From positions 1-64,000 of IMG/VR virus record IMGVR_UViG_3300043436_002028: a stretch of 64,000 nt of DNA; one strand, 5' to 3'. The DNA comes from a virus. The notes under the pieces are model-generated. The model saw nothing but the letters and a program-made list of their open reading frames with translations. It was not told where the DNA came from and made no database searches. Every line of letters starts with the position of its first letter. The first letter of the stretch is position 1. Below, one piece after another: positions 52,658-60,963 of the stretch. The position numbers and the translations under genes were made by a program.

Positions 52658-52994
52658 AAAGTATAGAGTAAAAACTGGACCTCTAGGTAGTAACGAGCTT
52701 ATGCGTAATAATGGATCTTTTGTAATTCCAATTAAACTGAATAATGTTAAACAAACACTGTTTACAATTGCTTCAGATGAAATGGACTGGGAGCACGTTA
52801 GCGTAAGTCGAAACGATAGATGTCCAACATGGGAAGAAATGTGCATTATTAAAGAAATATTCTGGGATAAAAACGACTGTGTTATTCAGTATCATCCGCC
52901 AGAAAGTGACTATGTAAATAATCATCCAAATTGTTTACATTTGTGGCGACCTTCCAAAGTCGCTATTCCTCAACCACCCATAATTATGGTTTAA
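52641..52994 (+). CDS. Conserved hypothetical protein (DUF7694-like)
   Basis: 117 residues, overlapping the preceding gene by 17 bases. The strongly conserved core WEHVSVSRNDRCPTWEEMCI, followed by KEIFWDKNDCVIQYHPP and YVNNHPNCLHLWRP, occurs in many phages and prophages. It has several His, Cys and Trp that could bind metal. The function is unknown. Confidence 0.7.
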   Translation: MFHVPEKYRVKTGPLGSNELMRNNGSFVIPIKLNNVKQTLFTIASDEMDWEHVSVSRNDRCPTWEEMCIIKEIFWDKNDCVIQYHPPESDYVNNHPNCLHLWRPSKVAIPQPPIIMV

Positions 52995-52997
52995 TCT

Positions 52998-53285
52998 ATG
53001 AATAAAAAAGAGTACTTGCTTGTGTGTTTAATGGAAGAGCTTGCGGAGCTTCAACAAGAAGTTTCCAAAGTTTTGCGATTTACAGCAGATGATATACATC
53101 CTGAAAAAGACGAATCAAATCTAGAAAGTGTTTGTAGAGAATGGTCTGATGTAACAGCAATTCTAGAACTACTTGATGAAGAAGGTCTTGTTATTAACCA
53201 TGAGAATGAACTCATTGATGCTAAGATTAGAAAACTTGAGCAATACATGGAACACTCTCGCAGGCTAGGGACTTTAGATGACTAA
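52998..53285 (+). CDS. MazG-like nucleotide pyrophosphohydrolase
   Basis: 95 residues, all-alpha. LLVCLMEELAELQQEVSKVL contains the EExxE metal-binding helix of MazG-type enzymes and REWSDVTAILELL the later ExxD helix. Such enzymes hydrolyse nucleoside triphosphates; phage versions may act on dNTPs or alarmones. It overlaps the 5'-nuclease gene by 8 bases and lies in a nucleotide-metabolism cluster. Confidence 0.75.
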   Translation: MNKKEYLLVCLMEELAELQQEVSKVLRFTADDIHPEKDESNLESVCREWSDVTAILELLDEEGLVINHENELIDAKIRKLEQYMEHSRRLGTLDD

Positions 53286-54096
53286 AATTGCAATTATTGA
53301 CGGTGATGTACTTTGCTATCAAGCTTGTAAGCCTAGATGGGAAAAGAAAGCTAAAATTCAAGATGGTGTTTCCTTTGTCAGTTTAGATGATGCAGGTAAA
53401 AGACTAGCTTTTGAATATACTGAAGAAGAAAATAAGGAGTATCTTGAGGAATCTTGGAAGAACTTGAAAAAAGATCTTTTCAATCTTTTAGACACTGTCT
53501 ATTGCGATGATTATATCATGGCCGTAAAAGGCGATGGCAATTTCAGAAGCATGATGTATCCTGAGTATAAGCTTAATCGACACGCAGATCCAAATAAACA
53601 AAATTTATTTGTACCTGTTCTCAGAAAGCTTGCAGTATCTGAAAACTTGGCAATACCATCTGATGGCTGTGAAGCTGACGATCTTATTAGGATTTGGGCT
53701 GAGCAAGCGAGAAAGTTCGATCAAGAGTATATTATCTGTTCTATCGATAAAGATCTTAAATGTATTCCAGGTAAACATTGGCTTATGCATAAAAAGATCC
53801 TGATTGATGTTTCAGAAGCTGATGCTATGAGACACTATTATGAACAGCTTTTAAAAGGTGATCCAACTGACAACATTCCTGGAGTGCCACGTGTTGGCGA
53901 GGTAAAGGCTTCTAAGATTTTAGCACCGCTTACAACGGAAGCTGAATTTCAAGAAGCTGTTGTTTCAGAATATATTAACGCCTATGGAGATGAATGGAAA
54001 GAGTATTTGCTATCAAATGCTAAAATGATTCATCTTCAACGACATCCTACAGACTATTTTAGCTTTGACGAATGGCCAATTATAAAGGAATTATAA
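53278..54096 (+). CDS. 5'-3' exonuclease / flap-endonuclease-like (PIN fold)
   Basis: 272 residues. Acidic active-site residues appear in IIDGDVL (D8, D10), the GDGNFRSMMYPEYKLNR arch region, CEADDLIRIWA, CSIDKDLKC and GDPTDNIPGVPRVGEVKASK, which is the helix-hairpin-helix type segment of the family. The function expected from T7 gp6 and polymerase-I-type 5' nucleases is removal of RNA primers and trimming of flaps. It lies with polymerase, helicase and ligase genes. Confidence 0.88.
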   Translation: MTKIAIIDGDVLCYQACKPRWEKKAKIQDGVSFVSLDDAGKRLAFEYTEEENKEYLEESWKNLKKDLFNLLDTVYCDDYIMAVKGDGNFRSMMYPEYKLNRHADPNKQNLFVPVLRKLAVSENLAIPSDGCEADDLIRIWAEQARKFDQEYIICSIDKDLKCIPGKHWLMHKKILIDVSEADAMRHYYEQLLKGDPTDNIPGVPRVGEVKASKILAPLTTEAEFQEAVVSEYINAYGDEWKEYLLSNAKMIHLQRHPTDYFSFDEWPIIKEL

Positions 54097-54357
54097 ATGA
54101 AAGACTTAAAACCATGTCCATTTTGTGGTAGTCATAATATTGATTTGCTAGATTATGAAAACCGTATAGCTGATAACGGCCATTGGACAATTCGTTGTTA
54201 TTCGTGTAATGTAGAAATGTCTGAAGCGTATTTACTTGGTAACTATGGAAAAGGAGACAAAGAACCTATGTTAACTCACATAAAAAGTAAATGGAACAGA
54301 CGACATGAAGTTCGAAGGCACACTCCCCACTCTTACAAAGAGTGTTGTAACGACTAA
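54097..54357 (+). CDS. Lar-like zinc-ribbon protein
   Basis: 86 residues starting on the base after the preceding stop. KPCPFCGSHNID and RCYSCNVEMSEA give two Cys pairs of a zinc ribbon, with a C-terminal WNRR, as in Lar-type restriction alleviation proteins and their many phage relatives. Restriction alleviation is known for Rac Lar only; other members are uncharacterised. The last 53 bases overlap the next gene. Confidence 0.7.
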   Translation: MKDLKPCPFCGSHNIDLLDYENRIADNGHWTIRCYSCNVEMSEAYLLGNYGKGDKEPMLTHIKSKWNRRHEVRRHTPHSYKECCND

Positions 54358-54796
54358 GAAAACAAAGTTTGATAACGGACATTGGCATTTTCCTGAACAG
54401 ATGTGTGTCGGTGTTGGTTTCATTTATGTTATTCGAGACAATGTTCTTGAAAGATTATACCTTGGCAAGAAATCTTATTTTGGTGCAGGCAAGTTAAACA
54501 AAGGTAAAGAGTCAGATTGGAAAAAATATGCTTCATCTTCTAAAGTTTTAAAAGAACTTTATAAGCATAGACCAAAAGAAGAATTTGATTTTATTTGTTT
54601 AGAGCAATATAAAACAAAGGGCACTTTATCTTATGCTGAAACTTGGAGCCTCTGTCTTGTTGAAGCACCAACCAGTAATGTATGGTACAATACACTAATT
54701 GAAAAAGTTTCCTGGCCAGTAAAAGAACCTGTTTCAGAAAGACATAAAGATCGTTTAAAACGTGTAATGAATTGGGAAAGGTTTGATGAAATATGA
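54305..54796 (+). CDS. GIY-YIG-like endonuclease
   Basis: 163 residues. GVGFIYVIRDN and RLYLGKKSY match the two strands of the GIY-YIG nuclease core in the degenerate FIYVI/YLGKK form, followed by ESDWKKYASSSKVLKELYKH and a glutamate in LSYAETWSL that could bind metal. Such phage proteins act as free-standing or homing nucleases, or in branched-DNA processing. It lies between exonuclease and helicase. Activity is inferred. Confidence 0.6.
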   Translation: MKFEGTLPTLTKSVVTTKKTKFDNGHWHFPEQMCVGVGFIYVIRDNVLERLYLGKKSYFGAGKLNKGKESDWKKYASSSKVLKELYKHRPKEEFDFICLEQYKTKGTLSYAETWSLCLVEAPTSNVWYNTLIEKVSWPVKEPVSERHKDRLKRVMNWERFDEI

Positions 54797-54960
54797 ATAA
54801 ACTTTCAAGTATAGCAGCTTTTTTATTTGCACTAACGGCACTATTTATTGTAAGCTACTTGCTTGTCGATATCGTGCATAGAGCCGAGTTTACAAATCCT
54901 GATTTGATTATCAGTGCAATTTGTTGTAGTGTTATTGCAACTACATTATCTAAAAAGTAA
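54793..54960 (+). CDS. 55-residue membrane peptide
   Basis: ATG 54793 overlaps the preceding stop. Two hydrophobic helices (IAAFLFALTALFIVSYLLV and DLIISAICCSVIATT). Its stop overlaps the primase-helicase start as TAATG. It is one of at least five tiny membrane peptides in this half of the genome. Function unknown. Confidence 0.55.
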   Translation: MNKLSSIAAFLFALTALFIVSYLLVDIVHRAEFTNPDLIISAICCSVIATTLSKK

Positions 54961-56594
54961 TGGGTAACATTGTCAGCCGAAACAAACCTTGTCTTAACAA
55001 GGAATGCGGTTCGCATGATGCACGACAGATTTATGAAGACGGCACTTCGTACTGTTTTTCATGCAAGTCTTATTTTCCTAAACAAGAAGGTGAAATCATC
55101 GAAACTAATCAAAAAGCCCCAAACTTTTTTAAGTCAAAGATAACTCTTGATGAAATAAAAGAGTTGCCAATAAGGGGTTTTAAAGAAAGAAAGATCAATA
55201 AGAACGTTACTGAATTCTTTGAAGTAAAAGTTTCTTATAATGACAGTGGTGAGATTGATACCCATTATTATCCATATGATGGAGGTAAGTCTTACAAAAT
55301 ACGAAAGCTACCAAAAGACTTTTCTTGGATAAACAAGTCTAACAATTTGTTTGGACAATCTAAATTCAATGGTGGTGGAAAGCGTTTAATTATTACCGAA
55401 GGTGAAATTGACGCTCTAAGCATTGCTCAAGCATCTCTAGAGAAGTACAATAAGATTTATCCAGTTGTCGCATTATCGTCAGCAGTGATGACTAAATCAC
55501 TCTTAGAAAATCGTGATTGGATTAGATCCTTTAACGAAGTAGTTCTTTGTTTAGATTCTGATGAAGCTGGCCAAAAAGCTACAGAAGAAGCTATTAAAAT
55601 TGTTGGTATTGATAAAGTCAAGTTAGCAAAACTTCCTGCAAAAGATCCAAATGAAGTTCTTGTAAAATTTGACGGTAATCGACTGCTACAATGTGTCTTT
55701 GATGCAGCTCCTCATGTTCCAGCAGGTATTATAAACAAAGAAGCTTTATGGGAAGCTCTTCAAAGCTATAATACAATTGCATCAGTAGCGTATCCTCCAT
55801 GTTTAGAAGGTGTAAATTCTAAACTTAAAGGTATGCGTCCTGGTGAAATTTCATTGTTTATTTCGGGTACAGGTAGCGGTAAGTCTACAGTGCTTAGAGA
55901 AATAATGTTACATTTGTTACAAAACACATCTGATAAAATTGGTGTTGTTAGCTTAGAAGAAGCTCCAGCTGAAACTGCTAGAAAATTAGCAGGTATGGTT
56001 ATTAATAAAAATCCTGCAAAAGAAGAAATTCCTTTAGATGAATTAAAAGTAGGCTTTGATAAAGTTTTTGGAGACGACCGTGTTATTTTACTAGATCACC
56101 AAGGCTCTATTAACGATAGCAGTATTATCGATAAGTTAGAGTATATGTGTTTAAGTGGTTGTAGATATTTGTTTATTGATCATATTACCATATTGGTATC
56201 TGAAGGCGTTGAAAACTTAACAGGTAATGAAGCACAAGACAAAGTGATGAATGATTTGTTAAGATTAGTTAAACGTCACCCTGTTTGGATTGGCCTAGTT
56301 TCACATTTACGAAAGGCTCCAGGTGGAGGTAAATCATTTGAAGAAGGAAAGTTGCCGTCTATTGACGACATTCGAGGCTCTGGTTCTATTAAACAAATAT
56401 CGTTTGATATTATCTCATTTGCACGAAACTTGACTGCAGACAACGAGTTTGAAAGAAATACGATTAAAATGCGTATTTTAAAATCTCGTCACACAGGTCT
56501 AACTGGTACAGTAAAAGGTGCTCGTTATATCTATGATACTGGAAGATTAGTTGGGGTGGAAGAAGATGTATCGGAAGAATTTGTTTCAATATAA
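54960..56594 (+). CDS. DNA primase-helicase (T7 gp4-like)
   Basis: 544 residues. The N-terminal zinc ribbon has C11, C16, C32 and C35. The TOPRIM primase core shows E147xE149 in TEGEIDALSI and D199xD201 in LCLDSDEAGQK. The RecA-like hexameric helicase has Walker A SGTGSGKST with K308, then VVSLEEAP and a FIDHI Walker B-like strand, DIRGSGSIKQISF and a RILKSRHTG arginine-finger region. It unwinds the fork and makes primers for the family A polymerase. Confidence 0.93.
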   Translation: MGNIVSRNKPCLNKECGSHDARQIYEDGTSYCFSCKSYFPKQEGEIIETNQKAPNFFKSKITLDEIKELPIRGFKERKINKNVTEFFEVKVSYNDSGEIDTHYYPYDGGKSYKIRKLPKDFSWINKSNNLFGQSKFNGGGKRLIITEGEIDALSIAQASLEKYNKIYPVVALSSAVMTKSLLENRDWIRSFNEVVLCLDSDEAGQKATEEAIKIVGIDKVKLAKLPAKDPNEVLVKFDGNRLLQCVFDAAPHVPAGIINKEALWEALQSYNTIASVAYPPCLEGVNSKLKGMRPGEISLFISGTGSGKSTVLREIMLHLLQNTSDKIGVVSLEEAPAETARKLAGMVINKNPAKEEIPLDELKVGFDKVFGDDRVILLDHQGSINDSSIIDKLEYMCLSGCRYLFIDHITILVSEGVENLTGNEAQDKVMNDLLRLVKRHPVWIGLVSHLRKAPGGGKSFEEGKLPSIDDIRGSGSIKQISFDIISFARNLTADNEFERNTIKMRILKSRHTGLTGTVKGARYIYDTGRLVGVEEDVSEEFVSI

Positions 56595-56624
56595 CTTTCA
56601 TTAACAAACAAGAAAAGGATTGAA

Positions 56625-58532
56625 ATGACTCAAGTCCAAACACCGTGGTCAACTGTTGGTTATCTTACATATAAAAGAACATATGCAAGACCGTTAGAAA
56701 ATTCTAATGAAACTGAAGAATTTGTAGACACTATTGATCGTGTACTCGATGCTGCTAAAAATCAGCTTAATGTTGGTTTTACTGTAGAGGAGGAAGATCG
56801 CCTTAAAGATTATTTCTTGCAACTTAAATGTTCTGTTGCAGGTCGATTCTTATGGCAGTTGGGTACAAAGACAGTTGATAGGTTAGGCTTAGCATCTTTA
56901 CAAAACTGTGCATTTACTGTTGTAGACCATCCTATCAGACCTTTCTGCTGGGCAATGGATATGCTTGCGTTAGGCTCTGGTGTTGGTTACAACATTCAGC
57001 ACGAGCATGTTGATAAACTTCCTGTTGTAAGAAATTGGTTTAGTCCTCCGACTAGAATGGATAATGGTGGTGCAGACTTCATTATTCCTGACTCTAGAGA
57101 AGGTTGGGTCAAATTTCTTGGTAAAACATTAAAAGCAGCTTTTCTATCTGAATCCAAAGAAAAAGGCACTTTCACATATTCTACTCAAGCTATCCGTGGA
57201 AAAGGGACACCAATCAAAGGCTTTGGTGGTGTGGCTAGTGGTCCAGAAGACTTGTGTTGGGGTATTAACAAGATTTCAGAAATCTTGGTTAAACGCCGTG
57301 GTAAGAAAATCAGGCCTGTTGATGCGCTAGACATTATGAATATTATCGGTCACATCATTGTGGCAGGTAATGTTCGTAGATCAGCTCAAATCGCTATTGG
57401 TGATCCTGATGATGTAGAATATTTGCTTGCTAAGCGTTGGGATATGGGCAATATCCCTTCATGGCGTGCAATGTCTAACAACAGTGTCGCTGTAGATGAT
57501 ATGAGAGACCTGCATGAATATTTCTGGGACGGTTACGAAGGTAAAGGCGAGCCTTATGGCCTTATCAATCTTCGGTTGTCTAGAAAGGTTGGACGATTGA
57601 ACGATGATATGTATCCTGATCCAGAAGTAATGGGTTACAATCCTTGTGCTGAGCAATCACTTGCTCCATATGAGACTTGTTGTCTTGCTGAAGTATTTTT
57701 GCCTAATGTTCAATCTAAAGAAGAATTCTTAGATATTCTTGAATTGTTGTATCGAATTAATAAGCATTCACTGACACTACCCTCTCATCATCCAGAAACT
57801 GAGCGTATTGTTCACAAGAACATGCGCATGGGTATTGGATTGACAGGTATTCTTCAAGCAACCAAAGAGCAAAACTCTTGGATGGCTGAGGGCTATGAAT
57901 ACTTACGAGACTTTGATGAGCGTTATTCAGAAATGAATGGCTTTAATAAGTCTATTAAACTGACTACTGTTAAGCCTTCAGGTACTCTGTCACTGCTTCC
58001 TGGCGTAACTCCTGGTATCCATCCTGGCTACGCACAGTATATGTATCGTAGAATCCGTATTGCTGCAAGTCATCCTCTTGTAGAAACTTGCAGAGAAAAT
58101 GGATATCCTGTCGAATATGTTCGAAACTTTGACAACTCCGAGGACTACAACACTGTTGTGGTAACTTTCCCGTTTGCGTATCCTGAAGGTACTAAACTGG
58201 CTAAGGACATGACAGCTTTAGACCAACTTAAAGAGATTCGCAGACTTCAAGAAAACTGGTCCGATAATAGCGTGTCATGTACTGTCTATTATCGCAAAGA
58301 AGAAATTCCAGCAATTAGAGAATATCTCGCAAAGCATTATAGAAACAACCATAAGAGTTTGTCATTCTTGTTGCATTCAGAACATGGATTCCAACAAGCT
58401 CCGTATGAAGAAATTACAAAGGAGCAGTATGATGAATTGGTTTCAAAGACTAAAGTTATCTCCTCAATTGGAGCACCCCTCGACTTTGATGGAGGAGACG
58501 AATGCTCAACAGGTGCGTGTCCGATCAGATAA
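56625..58532 (+). CDS. Class II (adenosylcobalamin-dependent) ribonucleotide reductase
   Basis: 635 residues in one chain, like the monomeric ribonucleoside-triphosphate reductase type (about 740 residues in Lactobacillus). C95 in LQNCAF is the first redox cysteine, NPCAEQSL gives N339, the radical-site C341 and E343, and the C-terminal CSTGACPIR provides the shuttle pair C627/C632. KPSGTLSLLPGVTPGIHPGY is the family phosphate-binding segment. It makes deoxynucleotides without a second subunit or oxygen but needs host-supplied B12. No R2, NrdG or thioredoxin gene is seen nearby. Confidence 0.88.
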   Translation: MTQVQTPWSTVGYLTYKRTYARPLENSNETEEFVDTIDRVLDAAKNQLNVGFTVEEEDRLKDYFLQLKCSVAGRFLWQLGTKTVDRLGLASLQNCAFTVVDHPIRPFCWAMDMLALGSGVGYNIQHEHVDKLPVVRNWFSPPTRMDNGGADFIIPDSREGWVKFLGKTLKAAFLSESKEKGTFTYSTQAIRGKGTPIKGFGGVASGPEDLCWGINKISEILVKRRGKKIRPVDALDIMNIIGHIIVAGNVRRSAQIAIGDPDDVEYLLAKRWDMGNIPSWRAMSNNSVAVDDMRDLHEYFWDGYEGKGEPYGLINLRLSRKVGRLNDDMYPDPEVMGYNPCAEQSLAPYETCCLAEVFLPNVQSKEEFLDILELLYRINKHSLTLPSHHPETERIVHKNMRMGIGLTGILQATKEQNSWMAEGYEYLRDFDERYSEMNGFNKSIKLTTVKPSGTLSLLPGVTPGIHPGYAQYMYRRIRIAASHPLVETCRENGYPVEYVRNFDNSEDYNTVVVTFPFAYPEGTKLAKDMTALDQLKEIRRLQENWSDNSVSCTVYYRKEEIPAIREYLAKHYRNNHKSLSFLLHSEHGFQQAPYEEITKEQYDELVSKTKVISSIGAPLDFDGGDECSTGACPIR

Positions 58533-58749
58533 AAAGGCTGAAATAGTCTTAAGTGATGGATCATTTGCATCTATTTATCATTTAAAATTAGGTCATCTAG
58601 TCTTAACAGAAGATAGCAGTGATATGCTACGTGCTGCTAAGTTGATAACCTTGACTGTGAAAATAGATGATAAATACATTGGAATTGAAGAGGCACTAAA
58701 TCTAAATGTGTCAGATTTCAATTTAATCATAAAACATTTGACTAAGTAA
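58429..58749 (+). CDS. Hypothetical protein overlapping the reductase end
   Basis: About 106 residues. The start at ATG 58429 (or 58432) is chosen for the AAAGGAG just upstream; the frame is open from 58384 without a ribosome site. It overlaps the reductase gene by about 104 bases, more than other pairs here. A beta-rich middle (AEIVLSDGSFASIYHLKLGH). No family is recognised. A terminator follows its stop. Confidence 0.5.
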   Translation: MMNWFQRLKLSPQLEHPSTLMEETNAQQVRVRSDKKAEIVLSDGSFASIYHLKLGHLVLTEDSSDMLRAAKLITLTVKIDDKYIGIEEALNLNVSDFNLIIKHLTK

Positions 58750-58753
58750 ATAA

Positions 58754-58777
58754 GGCGAGGTTCAATCCTCGCCTTTT
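58754..58777 (+). terminator. Intrinsic terminator after the reductase operon
   Basis: GGCGAGG-TTCAAT-CCTCGCC, a perfect 7-bp stem, followed by TTTTAAATT. It closes the replication operon that begins at repeat element 4. Confidence 0.9.
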
Positions 58778-58795
58778 AAATTGAAAGGAAACAAA

Positions 58796-59149
58796 ATGAG
58801 TGTTACATTCCATCCAGATGTGCATGATAGATTCTTTGTAGTACCTAACAAAGATTTTAATCCCGCAGAACCAGAAGATCCTATTTATAACCCTCGAACA
58901 TCACTAGAAGAAATTTACTTAAGCGTAAATCTCTCTAATATTAGTGCAGGTATGATTTTACGTTTGATAGGTTATTATAACGAAGAATTATATGGAAGAA
59001 TTGGCGGTAAAGATCTTGACAACTTTATTGATGCTGTAGTGGTCTTGCAAGAAAAATATGATGATAATTATATTACAAGCACTTCTGCACGCTTAGAAAG
59101 AGTTGCAAGGCTTAGTAAGCATCTTAATGTACCCCTAGTATGGGCGTAA
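58796..59149 (+). CDS. Hypothetical protein
   Basis: 117 residues from ATG 58796, preceded by GAAAGGAAAC. A mainly helical second half (LEEIYLSVNLSNISAGMILR, LDNFIDAVVVLQEKYDDN). No family is recognised. It follows the terminator, so a promoter or read-through is needed; I see no clear promoter in the 18 bases between. Confidence 0.55.
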   Translation: MSVTFHPDVHDRFFVVPNKDFNPAEPEDPIYNPRTSLEEIYLSVNLSNISAGMILRLIGYYNEELYGRIGGKDLDNFIDAVVVLQEKYDDNYITSTSARLERVARLSKHLNVPLVWA

Positions 59150-59156
59150 GGAGAAT

Positions 59157-59441
59157 ATGATGGAGCTCGAAAGAGACGATATTGCTCGACAAGAATTTGA
59201 GCAAGACTTGTTAAGTGTTATTCTGAAACATGAGATTAATACTAAAACAAATATACCAGATATTATCTTGGTAAAGAATATAATAAATACAATAAATCAA
59301 TTGCAACAGTTTGATGCGGATATGTCTGATTTTTATGAATCAGAAATAACTTATGATAGTGATGATGGCGACCATGCCTCAGCTCTAGCGTCCGCAGGAT
59401 GGGGAACGGATGAAGATTACGGATCAGCAGATAATTATTAA
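59157..59441 (+). CDS. Small acidic hypothetical protein
   Basis: 94 residues; TAAGGAGAAT precedes the ATG at 59157. Helical N-terminal half, then a very acidic C-terminus with DSDDGDHASALASAGWGTDE. The strong negative charge could mean DNA mimicry or protein binding, but there is no specific evidence. No family is recognised. Confidence 0.55.
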   Translation: MMELERDDIARQEFEQDLLSVILKHEINTKTNIPDIILVKNIINTINQLQQFDADMSDFYESEITYDSDDGDHASALASAGWGTDEDYGSADNY

Positions 59442-59469
59442 TAACTTTCTAAAAACCTCAAAAAATTAT

Positions 59470-59497
59470 TTGAGAGTAATTTAGTATCTTATATGAA
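59470..59497 (+). promoter_or_regulatory. Early-type promoter element C (variant)
   Basis: TTGAGA (59470-59475), 16 bases, TATGAA (59492-59497), including the shared GTATCTTATATGA. The -10-like box runs into AAAGGAG, the ribosome site of the gene at 59509, so a sigma70 start would fall after that site. Either the site serves later genes, or the element works differently. Confidence 0.5.
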
Positions 59498-59508
59498 AGG
59501 AGACAGTA

Positions 59509-59664
59509 ATGAACTGTTTTGAAAATGAAGTTAAGGCCTTAATAATTAAATATAAAATGGACTTAGAGACTGGTATGAAGCCTGAGCATCTAGCGGCTTA
59601 CTTAGATAGGTGCTTTAAAAACCTAAGAGAAACAATTGTTACTATCGTGGAGGACGAACAATGA
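59509..59664 (+). CDS. 51-residue hypothetical protein
   Basis: ATG 59509 preceded by AAAGGAGACAG. Charged and helical (KALIIKYKMDLETGMKPEHL). It overlaps the next start by ATGA. No family is recognised. Confidence 0.5.
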   Translation: MNCFENEVKALIIKYKMDLETGMKPEHLAAYLDRCFKNLRETIVTIVEDEQ

Positions 59665-59822
59665 ATACCTGGTCTGTAAAGTATTGGAGTATGCTTATCT
59701 CTCAATATCAATACACAGTTATTCAGGCTGTTGATTTGTCAGATTTATCTCACAAGCTGTACGCTATGAATATTTATCCAAATACTATACTCAAAGTTGA
59801 AAAGGTGGCTGTACATGTTTAA
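59661..59822 (+). CDS. 53-residue hypothetical protein
   Basis: ATG 59661 in an ATGA overlap; GGAGGACGAACA precedes it. Aromatic-rich N-terminus (NTWSVKYWSMLISQYQYT). Its 3' end overlaps the ligase start by 8 bases. No family is recognised. Confidence 0.5.
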   Translation: MNTWSVKYWSMLISQYQYTVIQAVDLSDLSHKLYAMNIYPNTILKVEKVAVHV

Positions 59823-60714
59823 GCCTATGCTTGCACCTGGAGAAGATCCAAAGTCATTTCCAGACTATTTTAAGAAGCTCAAGTATCCATTGTTAGCTTC
59901 AGCTAAATACGATGGAATTCGATGTGTAGTAAAGTCTGGTCATTGCTTGTCTAGAAGTGGAAAAATATTACCTTCACTACAAGTTCAAGAAGAATTTAGT
60001 CATTTGAAGGATTTAGATGGTGAACTTATTGAAGGCAATCCTACAGATCATGATGTATACAATCGGACACAAAGCCATGTAATGTCTGAAGATAAGCCTG
60101 GTAACTTAACATTCTATGTATTTGATTATACTCACGAAGATTTTCTTCAAAAACCGTTCTATGAAAGACTTGAAGAGGTTGAGAAAATTTTGAAGCTTTA
60201 TGATATGCAATCTGTAAAGATTGTGCCTCATGAAAATATTGAAAATTACGAAGAGCTAATAGCTTTTGAAAACAAGTGTCTTGAACTTGGTTTTGAAGGT
60301 ATTATGATGAGAGATCCTTTAGGTTATTACAAGAACGGACGAGGCACTTTTAGAGAAGGGCTTATCTATAAACTTAAAAGATTTGAAGATTCCGAAGGTG
60401 TAATTGTAGGTCTTGAAGAACAAATGACTAATAACAACACTCTTGAAAAGGATGAGTTAGGTTATGCTAAGAGATCTTATGCAAAAGATGGAATGGTTCC
60501 ATCAGGAACTTTAGGTAATTTTAAAGTTGTATGGAATGAAATGTACTTGGACATTGCTCCAGGTTCTTTCAATCATGAACAACGACAAAAGATCTGGAAT
60601 AACCCATCTAGGTATATTGGCAAGTTACTTAAATTTAGATACTTTAACCATGGGATTAAAGACAAGCCACGATTCCCTCGTGCTGTGGGCTTTAGAGATG
60701 AAATGGATCTATAA
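59815..60714 (+). CDS. ATP-dependent DNA ligase
   Basis: 299 residues from ATG 59815, preceded by AAGGTGG. The nucleotidyltransferase motifs are clear: motif I KYDGIR with the adenylated lysine K31 and R36, motif III LDGELIEG, motif IV FEGIMMRD and motif V LIYKLKRF. A C-terminal OB-fold segment follows (GTLGNFKVVW ... GKLLKFRYF). Size is as for small phage ligases. It seals nicks after primer removal by the 5'-nuclease. Confidence 0.92.
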   Translation: MFKPMLAPGEDPKSFPDYFKKLKYPLLASAKYDGIRCVVKSGHCLSRSGKILPSLQVQEEFSHLKDLDGELIEGNPTDHDVYNRTQSHVMSEDKPGNLTFYVFDYTHEDFLQKPFYERLEEVEKILKLYDMQSVKIVPHENIENYEELIAFENKCLELGFEGIMMRDPLGYYKNGRGTFREGLIYKLKRFEDSEGVIVGLEEQMTNNNTLEKDELGYAKRSYAKDGMVPSGTLGNFKVVWNEMYLDIAPGSFNHEQRQKIWNNPSRYIGKLLKFRYFNHGIKDKPRFPRAVGFRDEMDL

Positions 60715-60767
60715 TGAAAAAGAGTAATTGGAGGCTCAACAGACTTTAAATTATTAAGGAGATTAAA

Positions 60768-60953
60768 TTGACTGAGACAGTAGATGAAATGCAAGAGTAT
60801 ATAACATACTCTGGCGGAGATATAGCTGATTTTGTTATGAATCAACAACAGGAGGTAATTGAACTATTTGAAACAGGTTCAGCCGAGTTTTATATAAATG
60901 AAAAATGCTATATTATTAAAATCAATATAGTTGAAGTTAAACCAAACCTTTAG
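60768..60953 (+). CDS. Small acidic protein with TTG start
   Basis: 61 residues. The start codon is TTG, with a strong AAGGAG six bases upstream and no better ATG. Acidic and helical, ending in a beta-like CYIIKINIVEVKP. It ends 10 bases before the next gene. No family is recognised. Confidence 0.5.
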   Translation: MTETVDEMQEYITYSGGDIADFVMNQQQEVIELFETGSAEFYINEKCYIIKINIVEVKPNL

Positions 60954-60963
60954 GATTAAAGAA

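Noticed and set aside
60714-60749. 11-codon frame starting at the end of the ligase gene
   Set aside because: Too short and without a ribosome site of its own; the following TTG-started gene has a strong one.
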